From the NCBI RefSeq assembly GCF_008329705.1, contig NZ_VTSX01000026.1, forward strand, positions 1-64,000: DNA of 64,000 nucleotides, given 5' to 3'. The position numbers were made by a program, and so were the translations under genes. The notes under the pieces were generated by a model that was not told where the DNA came from, searched no databases, and worked only from the letters and a program-made list of their open reading frames with translations. This document shows positions 7,137-15,901 of the stretch, piece after piece. The stretch is from Chryseobacterium sp. SN22. GTDB lineage: Bacteria; Bacteroidota; Bacteroidia; Flavobacteriales; Weeksellaceae. Position 1 is the stretch's first letter. The number at the start of each line of letters is the position of its first letter.

Positions 7137-8222
7137 TTAAACATCATAATTCAGCATCACCACATTGGTGGTCGGGTGGCACTGGCAGGTCAGTACATAG
7201 CCTCTGGCTACTTCTTCTTCGGTAAGCGCGTAGTTTTTCTCCATGAAAACTTCTCCTTCAAGAACTTCGGCTTTACACGTACAGCACACTCCTCCTTTGC
7301 AGGCAAACGGCACGGGAAGATTGTCCTTTAATGCTTTATCTAAGATACTTTCTTTTTTTGAGTTGAGGTGAAATGAATATTCATCGTCGTCGATGATCAC
7401 CGTCACCATACTTTCAATATTGGCAATGGCTTTGAATTCATCGCTCATTTCCTCCGAATTTTCTTCATCCGGAGCGGTGAAATACTCAAATAACACCTGA
7501 ATAGCCGGCACTTTTTTATCCTTCTTCAGATAATCTGCCACACTTTTGATCATTTCCGCAGGGCCGCAGATAAAATAAGTAGATTCCTTTACATCGATCT
7601 CAGGATGCCTTTCAAACAGCTGTTCCAGTTTATCCGGACAGATTCTTCCTTCAAACAATTCATCTTCATGCTTCTCGCGGCTGACCAGGTAAATGACTTT
7701 CAATCTCCCATTGAATTTCTGCACCAGTGCTTCGATCTCCGCTTTCTTCATCACATGGTTCATGCTCCGGTTGCTGTAAAACAGATACGCATTGGAATCC
7801 GGCTCCTGATATAAACTCTCTTTGATGTTGGAAAGCACCGGGCTGATTCCGCTTCCCGCAGCCAATCCGATATAGGTTTTTACGTTGGTCGGGTGATACG
7901 AAGTATTGAAGCCGCCCATCGGAGGCATTACTTCCAGCACCTCATCCATGTGAAGATGTTCGTTGAAATACCCGGAAACTTTTCCGCCTTCCAATAACTT
8001 GACCAATACTTCCAGCGTATTGCTTTTTTCACTGGGAGCATTGCAGATGGAATAAGAACGCCGCTCTTCATTCCCGTTGATCATCATACGGAAATTAAGA
8101 TACTGACCCTGCTTAAACCTGAATTTGTCTTTCAGCTCTTCAGGGATTTCCACGGCTACATTCACGGCATCCGATGTATCTTTCTGAACCTTTACGGTTT
8201 TTAGTTTATAAAATGAATTCAT
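7137..8222 (-). CDS. paaE: Phenylacetyl-CoA epoxidase reductase subunit PaaE
   Basis: 361 residues from the ATG at 8222. An FAD domain comes first (RRSYSICNAPSE), then an NAD(P)H domain (GLAAGSGISPVLSNI, YFICGPAEMI), then a C-terminal plant-type 2Fe-2S ferredoxin domain with ACKGGVCCTC and a later Cys (TCQCHP). PaaE passes electrons from NADPH to the PaaA di-iron centre. Its ATG overlaps the paaK stop by one base (TAATG), so the two are translationally coupled. Confidence 0.95.
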   Translation of the reverse strand: MNSFYKLKTVKVQKDTSDAVNVAVEIPEELKDKFRFKQGQYLNFRMMINGNEERRSYSICNAPSEKSNTLEVLVKLLEGGKVSGYFNEHLHMDEVLEVMPPMGGFNTSYHPTNVKTYIGLAAGSGISPVLSNIKESLYQEPDSNAYLFYSNRSMNHVMKKAEIEALVQKFNGRLKVIYLVSREKHEDELFEGRICPDKLEQLFERHPEIDVKESTYFICGPAEMIKSVADYLKKDKKVPAIQVLFEYFTAPDEENSEEMSDEFKAIANIESMVTVIIDDDEYSFHLNSKKESILDKALKDNLPVPFACKGGVCCTCKAEVLEGEVFMEKNYALTEEEVARGYVLTCQCHPTTNVVMLNYDV

Positions 8223-9538
8223 TATCTTTTGAGTATTCTGTTGATTTTTCCGCCTTCGCATTTCGGCAGGCTGTCCTGGGCGTGAATTTTCACGGCGGTT
8301 GTAATGCCTACCCGTTTTTTTATTTCGCTTTCTATGTTTTTCCCGAAATTCCCGGTAAAAGTAAGATATTCATCGGTATCGGGCTGCAGGTGGGAGGATT
8401 TTATAAGACCGGCATCGATTTCCACATCAATATCCAGTGCTACGCACATCTGTTCTTTTTCCACCGGCGTCAGGTAATAATTCGGGATGACTCCCGGAAC
8501 GTGAGAAAATGCTTCTTCGATCTGGCTCGGATACACATTGACCCCTCTTACGATCAGCATATCGTCTGCCCTTCCGAGGATCGGTTTCATTTTCACCATG
8601 GTCCGTTTTCCTTTTTCATCGTAATACAGGCTGGTAATGTCGTTGGTCCAGTAACGCAACAGCGGCATGGCTTTCTTTGTTAAGGTCGTAATCACCAAAA
8701 CCCCTTCTTCCCCGAAAGGAACCGGCTGTTTCGTAATCGGATCTAAAATTTCGGGATAAAAATGGTCTTCCCAGATGTAAGAGCCGCCTTTTTCTTCAAA
8801 GTCTTCGACGGATACACCAGGACCGATGATTTCGCTGAGCCCGTAAATGTTTACGGCATGAACACCCAATCTTTCTTCGATATGATGCCTGATAATTTCG
8901 GTCCAAGGTTCTGAACCTAAAACTGCATATTGTAAACTGATTTCTTCAGGGGAAACTCCTCTTTTCGTCAGTTCATCGGCAATGGTTAAAGCATAGGAAG
9001 GTGAACAGCAAAGGACTTCGGGTTTAAAATCCATGATCAGGTCTACCTGACGGGAAGTCATTCCACCTGAAATGGGCAGTACATTCATGCCCAGCTTTTC
9101 TGCTCCGTAATGAAGTCCGAGCCCGCCGGTAAAAATACCGTAACCATACGCATTATGCAGCTGCATTCCCGGGCGGGCTCCTGCTGCATTCAGTGAACGG
9201 GCCACGACTTCGCTGAACAGGTCAACATCTTCTTTGGTATATCCTACCACCGTCGGTTTGCCGGTTGTCCCGCTTGAGCAGTGGATCCGCTGCAGTTCAC
9301 TTTTAGGAACCGTACATAATCCGAACGGATAGTTATCCCTTAAATCTCGTTTATAGGTAATCGGCAGCTTAGCAATGTCATCAATGGATCGTATATCTTC
9401 TGATGTAAGTCCGGACTCCATCATTTTCCCTGCATAAAACTCCGATTTCTCACCCAGATACCGTACCAAACGAACCAAACGCTCAGACTGCAAAGTCCTT
9501 AACTGATCCAATTGTAAATATTCCACTGAAAAATCCAT
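8222..9538 (-). CDS. paaK: Phenylacetate-CoA ligase
   Basis: 438 residues from the ATG at 9538. The AMP-binding loop SSGTTGKPTVVGYT, the IYGLSEIIGPGV acceptor motif and the C-terminal GRADDMLIVRGVNVYPSQIEE hinge region mark the PaaK branch of adenylate-forming enzymes. It activates phenylacetate to phenylacetyl-CoA, the committed step and inducer of the pathway. It is first in the operon, downstream of a clear Bacteroidota promoter with a palindromic operator. Confidence 0.96.
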   Translation of the reverse strand: MDFSVEYLQLDQLRTLQSERLVRLVRYLGEKSEFYAGKMMESGLTSEDIRSIDDIAKLPITYKRDLRDNYPFGLCTVPKSELQRIHCSSGTTGKPTVVGYTKEDVDLFSEVVARSLNAAGARPGMQLHNAYGYGIFTGGLGLHYGAEKLGMNVLPISGGMTSRQVDLIMDFKPEVLCCSPSYALTIADELTKRGVSPEEISLQYAVLGSEPWTEIIRHHIEERLGVHAVNIYGLSEIIGPGVSVEDFEEKGGSYIWEDHFYPEILDPITKQPVPFGEEGVLVITTLTKKAMPLLRYWTNDITSLYYDEKGKRTMVKMKPILGRADDMLIVRGVNVYPSQIEEAFSHVPGVIPNYYLTPVEKEQMCVALDIDVEIDAGLIKSSHLQPDTDEYLTFTGNFGKNIESEIKKRVGITTAVKIHAQDSLPKCEGGKINRILKR

Positions 9539-9549
9539 AACTAAACTAA

Positions 9550-9563
9550 CTAACACTTGTTAG
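9550..9563. promoter_or_regulatory. Candidate PaaR operator over the paaK transcription start
   Basis: CTAACACTTGTTAG is a perfect 6-bp inverted repeat (CTAACA, 2-base spacer, TGTTAG). From memory, the Thermus PaaR (TetR) site has the form CNAACGNNCGTTNG; this site has the same layout with A/T replacing the inner G/C. It lies just downstream of the -7 box, where bound repressor would block initiation. The neighbouring TetR gene is the natural candidate regulator. Confidence 0.65.
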
Positions 9564-9566
9564 GTA

Positions 9567-9598
9567 CAAATGTAAAAAGAATTTTAGAGATGACAAAA
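9567..9598 (-). promoter_or_regulatory. paaK operon promoter
   Basis: On the minus strand TTTTG (9598-9594), a 19-base spacer, then TACATTTG (9574-9567). This is a full match to the Bacteroidota -33 TTTG / -7 TAnnTTTG consensus. Transcription would start near 9561, about 20 bases before the paaK ATG. Confidence 0.8.
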
Positions 9599-9599
9599 T

Positions 9600-9866
9600 T
9601 TTAATGATTTTCGTCATGTGGGATGCTTATCATCGAAGAGTGGACATTTTAACACATGAGAGACATAAGAAGTTAGGGTAAAACGTTGCGCCTATTTTAA
9701 AATACCTAAGAAATAAATCAAAGATTTTAAAAAGAAGCAAAAATCGGTAAAATCCGTGTCATCTGTGAGAGATTTAATTAGAAAGCTATCCGGTGGCTGA
9801 GCGGAGCCGAAGCCCCGACATTATCCGTGAAAATCCATGCGATCTATAGGAGGATAAAACCCAGCT
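9600..9866. repeat. paaK-paaR spacer with interspersed repeat remnants
   Basis: No gene seen. Two copies (9743-9770 and 9822-9849) of a diffuse motif ACAGAT-nn-CACGGATTTT-CACGGAT lie here on the minus strand; relatives occur at 33655-33679 and 51760-51787. Between the two copies is an imperfect palindrome around GGTGGCTGAGCGGAGCCGAA (9792-9811) of a kind I recall as widespread in this genus. No terminator was recognised after paaR. Confidence 0.5.
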
Positions 9867-10445
9867 TTAGACATTACGTTTTCCCAAAAGTCCGAACAGG
9901 ATTTTATCCCTTATTTCATCAGTAATTTCGGTCGTGGATTCCGTGTTTCTTTTAAACCAGAAATAGGAATTGTTGAGGGTATGCAGGATAAACCTCGTGG
10001 TAAAGGACGGTGACCGGAGTTCCCATTGTTCTGATTTATAAATATCGGAAATCAACTGTTCCACTTTCTGCTGGTAATTTTTCCGGAGTTCCACAAATTC
10101 GGGCAGCCTTTCTTCCAGATGCTTCCATTCATTTGAATAGATATGGGTAACATCGCGGTTCTGAAGGACCACGGATAAATGTTTTTCAATAAAGAGGTTC
10201 AGTTTTTCCCTTGGGGCTGCTTCCGTATTTTTCACCTGCTGAAGCTCATTGAAAAATTCCTGCGCAATGCCGAAACAGATCCACTCCAGGATTTCCTCCT
10301 TAGAACGGATGTGTGCATACAGGGAAGCCGCCTTGATATTCAGCCGGGTGGCCAGGTCGCGCACAGAGCTTCCCATATAGCCTTTCTCCTTGAAAAGTTC
10401 TACGGCAACATCTAATATTTTCTTTTGTTTTTCTTTAAGTTCCAT
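9867..10445 (-). CDS. paaR: TetR-family regulator, PaaR type
   Basis: 192 residues from the ATG at 10445. The N-terminal TetR helix-turn-helix (ILDVAVELFKEKGYMGSSVRDLA then KAASLYAHIRSKEEIL) is plain, followed by a ligand-binding helical domain. TetR repressors of this type next to paaK respond to phenylacetyl-CoA. Start choice is supported by a -7 box (TACTTTTG, 10464-10457) only 12 bases upstream; the longer frame would begin upstream of the promoter. Regulation of the paa operon is inferred from position and the operator at 9550-9563. Confidence 0.82.
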   Translation of the reverse strand: MELKEKQKKILDVAVELFKEKGYMGSSVRDLATRLNIKAASLYAHIRSKEEILEWICFGIAQEFFNELQQVKNTEAAPREKLNLFIEKHLSVVLQNRDVTHIYSNEWKHLEERLPEFVELRKNYQQKVEQLISDIYKSEQWELRSPSFTTRFILHTLNNSYFWFKRNTESTTEITDEIRDKILFGLLGKRNV

Positions 10446-10936
10446 CAGGTAAAACACAAAAGTACTTATTTTGATTGTAAAACAGGATTCCGATGATATG
10501 ATTTTTAATGGCATCTGGCATTCAACTGCATTACTTACAGTTACCCGTCAGAAATCCCCCAGAATTTTTACCACTGCTTTATTCATTCAAATTTGAAAGA
10601 ATCCAGAGCAATTAACATTTCAATCAGATGATTAGCCCATCCCCTATGACGATTATTCCATAATTTTTAATTAAAACCGATTGGACCGGAAATTTTGTCA
10701 AGCAATATTTAAGCTTAAAATACATATTTCGGAAATTTTGTCCTTATTTTTTAAAAATTCAGCAATTGAATACTTTTTGCGATATAGCTTACGAATTAAA
10801 TGATTAAATACGATGGAGGGCATCAGAAATTAGAAAATCAGATTTTTAAAATTAACATTTTATTAAATGCTTATGGTCTGAAATCTGATGTCTGAAATCA
10901 AAACAAAAAACTGAATAACATCAAAAATATAGAGAT
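10446..10936. promoter_or_regulatory. Divergent spacer paaR / clpB
   Basis: About 490 bases without a gene. The paaR -7 box is TACTTTTG at 10464-10457 (minus). The rest is AT-rich. I see no confident clpB promoter; TACTTTTTG near 10770 is one base too long for the consensus. No CIRCE-like inverted repeat was noticed. Confidence 0.5.
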
Positions 10937-13531
10937 ATGAATTTAAACCAATATACTGTAAAATCGCAGGAAGCCATCCAGGCCGCACAACAGGTAGCCA
11001 TGGAATTTGGCAACCAGAGTATCGAGCCCCAACATCTTCTTGAAGGTATTTTTCAGGTGGATGAAAATATTTCGCCGTTCTTACTAAAAAAGTCTGAAGC
11101 CGATGCGGCTTTGGTAAGAGAACGCAACCGGGAAAATCTGGAAAAACTTCCGAAAGTACAGGGAGGAAACATTTACCTTTCGCAATCCGCCAACAAAGTA
11201 TTGCTGGACGCTCCGAACATTGCCAAAAAAATGGGCGACGAATATGTAACCATCGAGCATTTATGGCTCTCCCTTATAGAAACCAGCTCAGAGGTTTCAA
11301 AAATGCTGAAAGACATGGGCGTTACCCGGAACCTGCTGGAAGGCGGAATCAGAGAATTGAGAAAAGGGAGCAAGGCCACTTCGGCAAGTTCGGAAGAGAC
11401 TTACCAATCCTTGAATAAATATGCCAAAAACTTCAACGAATTGGCTGCGGAAGGAAAGCTGGATCCCGTAATCGGCCGTGATGAAGAGATCAGGAGGGTG
11501 CTGCAGATCCTTTCGAGAAGAACCAAAAACAACCCGATCCTGATCGGTGAGCCGGGTGTCGGTAAAACGGCTATTGCCGAGGGAATCGCCCACCGGATTA
11601 TCAGTGGCGACGTTCCTGAAAACCTGATGGACAAAACCCTATATTCCCTAGATATGGGCGCTTTGATCGCCGGAGCCAAATACAAAGGGGAATTTGAAGA
11701 AAGACTGAAATCGGTGGTTAATGAGGTAATCAAATCCGACGGACAGATCATTCTCTTCATCGATGAGATCCACACGTTGGTAGGAGCCGGCGGCGGTGAA
11801 GGCGCCATGGATGCGGCAAACATTCTGAAACCGGCTTTGGCAAGAGGGGAACTGAGAGCCATCGGAGCCACTACATTAAACGAATATCAGAAATATTTCG
11901 AAAAAGATAAAGCCCTTGAACGAAGGTTCCAGAAAGTAATGGTGGAAGAACCGGATACCGAATCCGCCATTTCCATTCTCCGGGGGATCAAGGATAAGTA
12001 CGAGGCGCACCACAAGGTAAGAATCAAAGATGAAGCGATTATTGCTGCCGTAGAAATGTCTCAGCGATATATCTCTGACCGTTTTTTACCGGATAAAGCG
12101 ATTGACCTGATCGATGAAGCTTCTGCCAAACTGAGAATGGAAATCAATTCCAAACCGGAAGAACTGGATGTTCTCGACCGAAAGCTGATGCAGCTGGAAA
12201 TTGAGCTGGCCGCGATTTCAAGAGAAGGCAACCAGACCAAAATCGACCATTTAAAAGAGGACATTGCCCGGATTTCCGAGCAACGGAATGAAATCAATGC
12301 CAAATGGCTGAAGGAAAAACAGAAATCTGAGGATTTAACCCGGATTAAAACAGAGATAGAATCCCTGAAACTGGAAGCGGAAAGAGCTTCAAGAGCCGGT
12401 GATTATGCCAAAGTAGCGGAAATCCAATACGGGAAAATGCGTGAAAAAGAAGATGAGCTTTCCAAGCTTGAGCTTGAAATGCAGAACCATCAGAATGAAC
12501 TTATCAAAGAAGAAGTGACTTCTGAGAATATTTCTGAAGTGATCGCTAAATGGACTGGGATTCCGGTAACCAAACTGCTTCAGTCCGAGAGAGAAAAATT
12601 ATTAAATCTTGAAACAGAACTTCACCACAGGGTGGTTGGGCAGGACGAGGCCATTACGGCAGTAGCCGATGCGATCCGAAGAAACAGAGCGGGATTGAGC
12701 GACGATAAAAAACCGATCGGATCATTCCTGTTCCTGGGAACCACCGGGGTCGGAAAAACCGAGCTGGCCAAAGCACTCGCCGAGTTTTTATTCGATGATG
12801 AAAATAACATGACCAGAATTGATATGAGCGAATATCAGGAACGTCACAGTGTTTCAAGATTGGTCGGTGCGCCTCCGGGATATGTAGGATATGATGAAGG
12901 CGGGCAGCTGACGGAAGCAGTAAGAAGAAGACCTTATTCCGTGGTGCTTCTCGATGAAATTGAAAAAGCGCATCCTGATGTTTTCAACACCTTACTGCAA
13001 GTACTGGATGACGGACGTCTTACTGATAATAAAGGCCGTGTGGTAAATTTCAAAAACTCGATCATTATCATGACCTCAAATTTAGGTTCACACCTGATCC
13101 AGGAGAATTTTGAAAACATTACCGATGAAAACCAGGATGAAATCGTTGATAAAACCAAAGATCAGGTTTTCGATCTACTGAAACAGACGCTGCGTCCGGA
13201 ATTCCTGAACAGGATTGATGAGGTGGTATTGTTCCAGCCTCTCAGAAAAAAAGAGATCGGAAAAATCGTAACCTATCAGCTGAGAGGATTCAATGACATG
13301 CTGGCTAAACGGAATATCATCATGACCGCTACCCAGGATGCCGTGGATTACCTGATGAACAAAGGTTATGATCCGGCTTTCGGAGCAAGACCGCTGAAAA
13401 GAGTAATCCAGCAGGAAGTCTTGAACAGGCTGTCGAGAGAAATCCTTGCCGGTAAAGTAAACGACGGAGACCGGATTACCCTGGATTACTTCGAGGAAAC
13501 CGGACTGGTTTTCAGACCAACCGACTTATAA
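10937..13531 (+). CDS. clpB: ATP-dependent disaggregase ClpB
   Basis: 864 residues, full ClpB length. Order: Clp N-terminal repeat domain, first AAA+ with Walker A GEPGVGKTAIAEG (about 203-215) and Walker B ILFIDEIHTL, long coiled-coil middle domain (about 400-530), second AAA+ with Walker A GTTGVGKTELAKAL (about 600-613), then the C-terminal small domain. It works with DnaK to dissolve protein aggregates in the cytoplasm. The middle domain and lack of a ClpP-binding loop separate it from ClpA/ClpC. It is a single-gene unit ending in a strong terminator. Confidence 0.97.
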   Translation: MNLNQYTVKSQEAIQAAQQVAMEFGNQSIEPQHLLEGIFQVDENISPFLLKKSEADAALVRERNRENLEKLPKVQGGNIYLSQSANKVLLDAPNIAKKMGDEYVTIEHLWLSLIETSSEVSKMLKDMGVTRNLLEGGIRELRKGSKATSASSEETYQSLNKYAKNFNELAAEGKLDPVIGRDEEIRRVLQILSRRTKNNPILIGEPGVGKTAIAEGIAHRIISGDVPENLMDKTLYSLDMGALIAGAKYKGEFEERLKSVVNEVIKSDGQIILFIDEIHTLVGAGGGEGAMDAANILKPALARGELRAIGATTLNEYQKYFEKDKALERRFQKVMVEEPDTESAISILRGIKDKYEAHHKVRIKDEAIIAAVEMSQRYISDRFLPDKAIDLIDEASAKLRMEINSKPEELDVLDRKLMQLEIELAAISREGNQTKIDHLKEDIARISEQRNEINAKWLKEKQKSEDLTRIKTEIESLKLEAERASRAGDYAKVAEIQYGKMREKEDELSKLELEMQNHQNELIKEEVTSENISEVIAKWTGIPVTKLLQSEREKLLNLETELHHRVVGQDEAITAVADAIRRNRAGLSDDKKPIGSFLFLGTTGVGKTELAKALAEFLFDDENNMTRIDMSEYQERHSVSRLVGAPPGYVGYDEGGQLTEAVRRRPYSVVLLDEIEKAHPDVFNTLLQVLDDGRLTDNKGRVVNFKNSIIIMTSNLGSHLIQENFENITDENQDEIVDKTKDQVFDLLKQTLRPEFLNRIDEVVLFQPLRKKEIGKIVTYQLRGFNDMLAKRNIIMTATQDAVDYLMNKGYDPAFGARPLKRVIQQEVLNRLSREILAGKVNDGDRITLDYFEETGLVFRPTDL

Positions 13532-13560
13532 GTAGTTTTTTTCATATATATTATTTTTGT

Positions 13561-13600
13561 AGTAAGTGCCGCAGACGAAATCTGCGGCACTTACTTTTAT
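13561..13600 (+). terminator. clpB terminator
   Basis: Perfect 15-bp stem (13561-13575 with 13581-13595, loop CGAAA) followed by TTTAT, 29 bases after the clpB stop. Confidence 0.88.
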
Positions 13601-13924
13601 ATTTACCAAACCTAAAGTCCACAGGGACTTTTGTTATACTGATTGTTCTTAAGTTCGTAAAGGCATTTTGACAAGCTCAGCATAACTGTTTTACAAAGCA
13701 AAAAACAAATATTTTTTAATGATGATAATTAGAATTTTGTAAAAGGATAAAAATATTCTTTACAGAAAGATAATATCTGATAATATTAATTTGTTTTTAA
13801 TTTTTTCACAGCAAACCTGCAATCCGTAAAAACCCCATAAATAATCAGGAAAAAACCGTGTGGCATCAATCTCTTTTTTTACGAGATTTGCAGGACCAAC
13901 TAAGATTTCATTCAAAACGAGCTT
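13601..13924. other. Spacer clpB / TCS cassette
   Basis: No gene seen. A second small hairpin AAAGTCC-ACAG-GGACTTT lies at 13614-13631. The segment around 13669-13690 (GACAAGCTCAGCATAAC) resembles a short interspersed sequence that I recall as frequent in flavobacterial genomes. The rest is AT-rich. Confidence 0.45.
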
Positions 13925-14470
13925 ATGAAAACAACATCTATCCCTTTACAAACTGAAACCGTAAAGCTGGATTCAGCACCCAATACCATGACCTGTGCCT
14001 TCATCAAAACTTTGGTGGATAACTACAGGAAGAATCAACTGATGTCAGTAAAAAACTCAATGGGTATTGATGATGCACATGCCATCCATTTTGATCTGGC
14101 AACCTTGAAGAAATTTATTTCCGATATCGAAGTGGAAGCACAGAACAGCCATCCTGCCGCAACAGCGGAAGACCTGGGAATCCGGTTCTACTACGCCGCT
14201 TATCCGAAAACTGCCGACTGGGACATTATGGCTGACACCCCCATCGGACAGGAATATGCCGAAAGACACACCCTGGTGATGGTCCCGACCGTAAAAAGAG
14301 CCGATGAAAACGGCGAATCTTTATGCTACGATTTCAGCCCGATCGGGTCCGGATCCAATAGCGGTGAAATTCTTGCGATGGCAAAAGGTACCGGTTTACA
14401 GGGCGATATCATTTCTCAGAATCACGGAGCCCTTTCTCCTCCAAGCGATCCTAAATTAGAGCTGTTTTAA
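13925..14470 (+). CDS. Conserved hypothetical protein heading a two-component cassette
   Basis: 181 residues, no signal peptide or membrane span. Visible features are an N-terminal Thr/Ser-rich stretch, a DDAHAIHFDLATLKKFI segment, GIRFYYAAYPKT and a polar C-terminus ending PPSDPKLELF. No known domain recognised. It lies 19 bases before a seven-span membrane protein, which overlaps a histidine kinase that overlaps a response regulator, so all four are probably one transcript. Function unknown. Confidence 0.7.
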   Translation: MKTTSIPLQTETVKLDSAPNTMTCAFIKTLVDNYRKNQLMSVKNSMGIDDAHAIHFDLATLKKFISDIEVEAQNSHPAATAEDLGIRFYYAAYPKTADWDIMADTPIGQEYAERHTLVMVPTVKRADENGESLCYDFSPIGSGSNSGEILAMAKGTGLQGDIISQNHGALSPPSDPKLELF

Positions 14471-14489
14471 TTTATTTTAATAAAATCCA

Positions 14490-15137
14490 ATGAGTGAATT
14501 TCAGAAAGTTTTACAAGAATCTATGATCTGGATCGAGGGACTTACGGCCCTTATTTCCATTATCTATTTTTACAGAGTAAAAGATCAGTATTGGAAATAT
14601 TTTTCATTTTACCTGATTATCATTTTTCTTTCTGAAGTTTTTGGGAAGTGGGGACATTATTTAATAGATTATGATAAACCTGCTTTTTTTAATTATTTTG
14701 TTATTCCTTTGGAATTTATATTTCTGTACTGGCTCTATGCAGCAAAATCATTTGGAAAAATCAATTTATTTTACGTCATCACCGCATTGTACCTGATGTC
14801 ATTTATTCCCAATGAGTATTTTTTTAAAATGAAAAAGATAATTTTTTCATTTAACTATACTTTTGGATGTTTAATTTTGATGATTTTAGTTGTCATGGAA
14901 TATTATAAACAGATTAATTCGTCCGAAATATTAAATTTCGGCAAGAACAGAATGTTCTACATTAATCTTGGAGTAACTCTGTTCTATATCGGAACATTGC
15001 CGTTCTGGACATTTTTCAGTATTCTGAATGAATACAAAGAACTGTTTAATATCTACTTTAATTATTTCCTGATTTCCGGAATAATCATGTATCTGCTATT
15101 TTCAACTTCAATTATATGGGGAAAACAGAATTACTAA
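14490..15137 (+). CDS. Seven-span membrane protein, probable sensor partner of the kinase
   Basis: 215 residues with about seven hydrophobic helices (for example LTALISIIYFYRV, FSFYLIIIFLSEVFG, FVIPLEFIFLYWLYA, FNYFLISGIIMYLLFS). No catalytic motif. The gene overlaps the following kinase gene by 22 bases in another frame. I infer that it supplies membrane sensing or anchoring to a kinase with only one short membrane anchor of its own. Confidence 0.7.
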   Translation: MSEFQKVLQESMIWIEGLTALISIIYFYRVKDQYWKYFSFYLIIIFLSEVFGKWGHYLIDYDKPAFFNYFVIPLEFIFLYWLYAAKSFGKINLFYVITALYLMSFIPNEYFFKMKKIIFSFNYTFGCLILMILVVMEYYKQINSSEILNFGKNRMFYINLGVTLFYIGTLPFWTFFSILNEYKELFNIYFNYFLISGIIMYLLFSTSIIWGKQNY

Positions 15138-15901
15138 TAACCATTATTCTCTTCAATATATTCTTCCTGTTTTTTGTAGTTGCCATGATGGTCTATATCC
15201 GGAAATACAAACAAAGAAAGAAAGAATACCTGAATGAAATTGAAGTAAAAAATGAAATCCACAAACGGGAGTTACTGGCTACCCAGCTGGAAATCCAGCA
15301 GGCGACGATGCAGCAGATCGGGCGTGAACTTCATGACAACATCGGCCAGAAACTTACCCTCGTGAGCCTTTACACGCAGCAGCTTTTGTATGAAAATAAG
15401 GTTCCGGAAGTCAGCGAAAGAATCGATCAGGTTTCACAGATCATCAACCAGTCGCTGCAGGATTTGAGAAGCCTTTCAAAAACACTGACGGACGATAACA
15501 TCAATCAGAAAGAAATCGTAACTTTAATCCAGGAAGAAGCGGACATTACCAACGCATTTAAAAAGTGCCATGTTGATTTTAAGCACAACTTTCAGCAGCT
15601 TGATCTGGGATTTGTCCATAAAAACGTATTGCTGAGGATTACACAGGAGTTTATCCAGAACAGCATTAAACATTCCCAATGCAAAAATATCTTCATCAGC
15701 CTGAATACATCGGAAGAATCACTCTGGGAACTGAATATTAAGGATGACGGAATCGGGTTTGACCGGTCGGATATCACCTCGAATGGGATCGGGCTTACCA
15801 ATATGAAAAACAGGGCCGAGATCATCGGGGCCGATTTCAGCCTTGAAAGCGAGAAAAACAAAGGAACCACGCTCAACATTATTTTAAAAAGACAGCCATG
15901 A
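15116..15901 (+). CDS. NarL-type sensor histidine kinase
   Basis: 261 residues. One N-terminal membrane helix (LLITIILFNIFFLFFVVAMMVYI), a coiled-coil linker, a HisKA_3 dimerisation domain with phospho-acceptor His in GRELHDNIGQKLTLVSLY, and a compact HATPase (QEFIQNSIKH N-box, DDGIGFD, GIGLTNMKNRAEIIG). There is no extracellular sensor domain, consistent with partnership with the upstream seven-span protein. Its stop overlaps the start of the response regulator (ATGA). Confidence 0.92.
   Translation: MGKTELLITIILFNIFFLFFVVAMMVYIRKYKQRKKEYLNEIEVKNEIHKRELLATQLEIQQATMQQIGRELHDNIGQKLTLVSLYTQQLLYENKVPEVSERIDQVSQIINQSLQDLRSLSKTLTDDNINQKEIVTLIQEEADITNAFKKCHVDFKHNFQQLDLGFVHKNVLLRITQEFIQNSIKHSQCKNIFISLNTSEESLWELNIKDDGIGFDRSDITSNGIGLTNMKNRAEIIGADFSLESEKNKGTTLNIILKRQP

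Noticed and set aside
13561..13600. Perfect 15-bp inverted repeat after clpB as a mobile element end
   Set aside because: Short loop and position right after a stop codon make a terminator the simple explanation.
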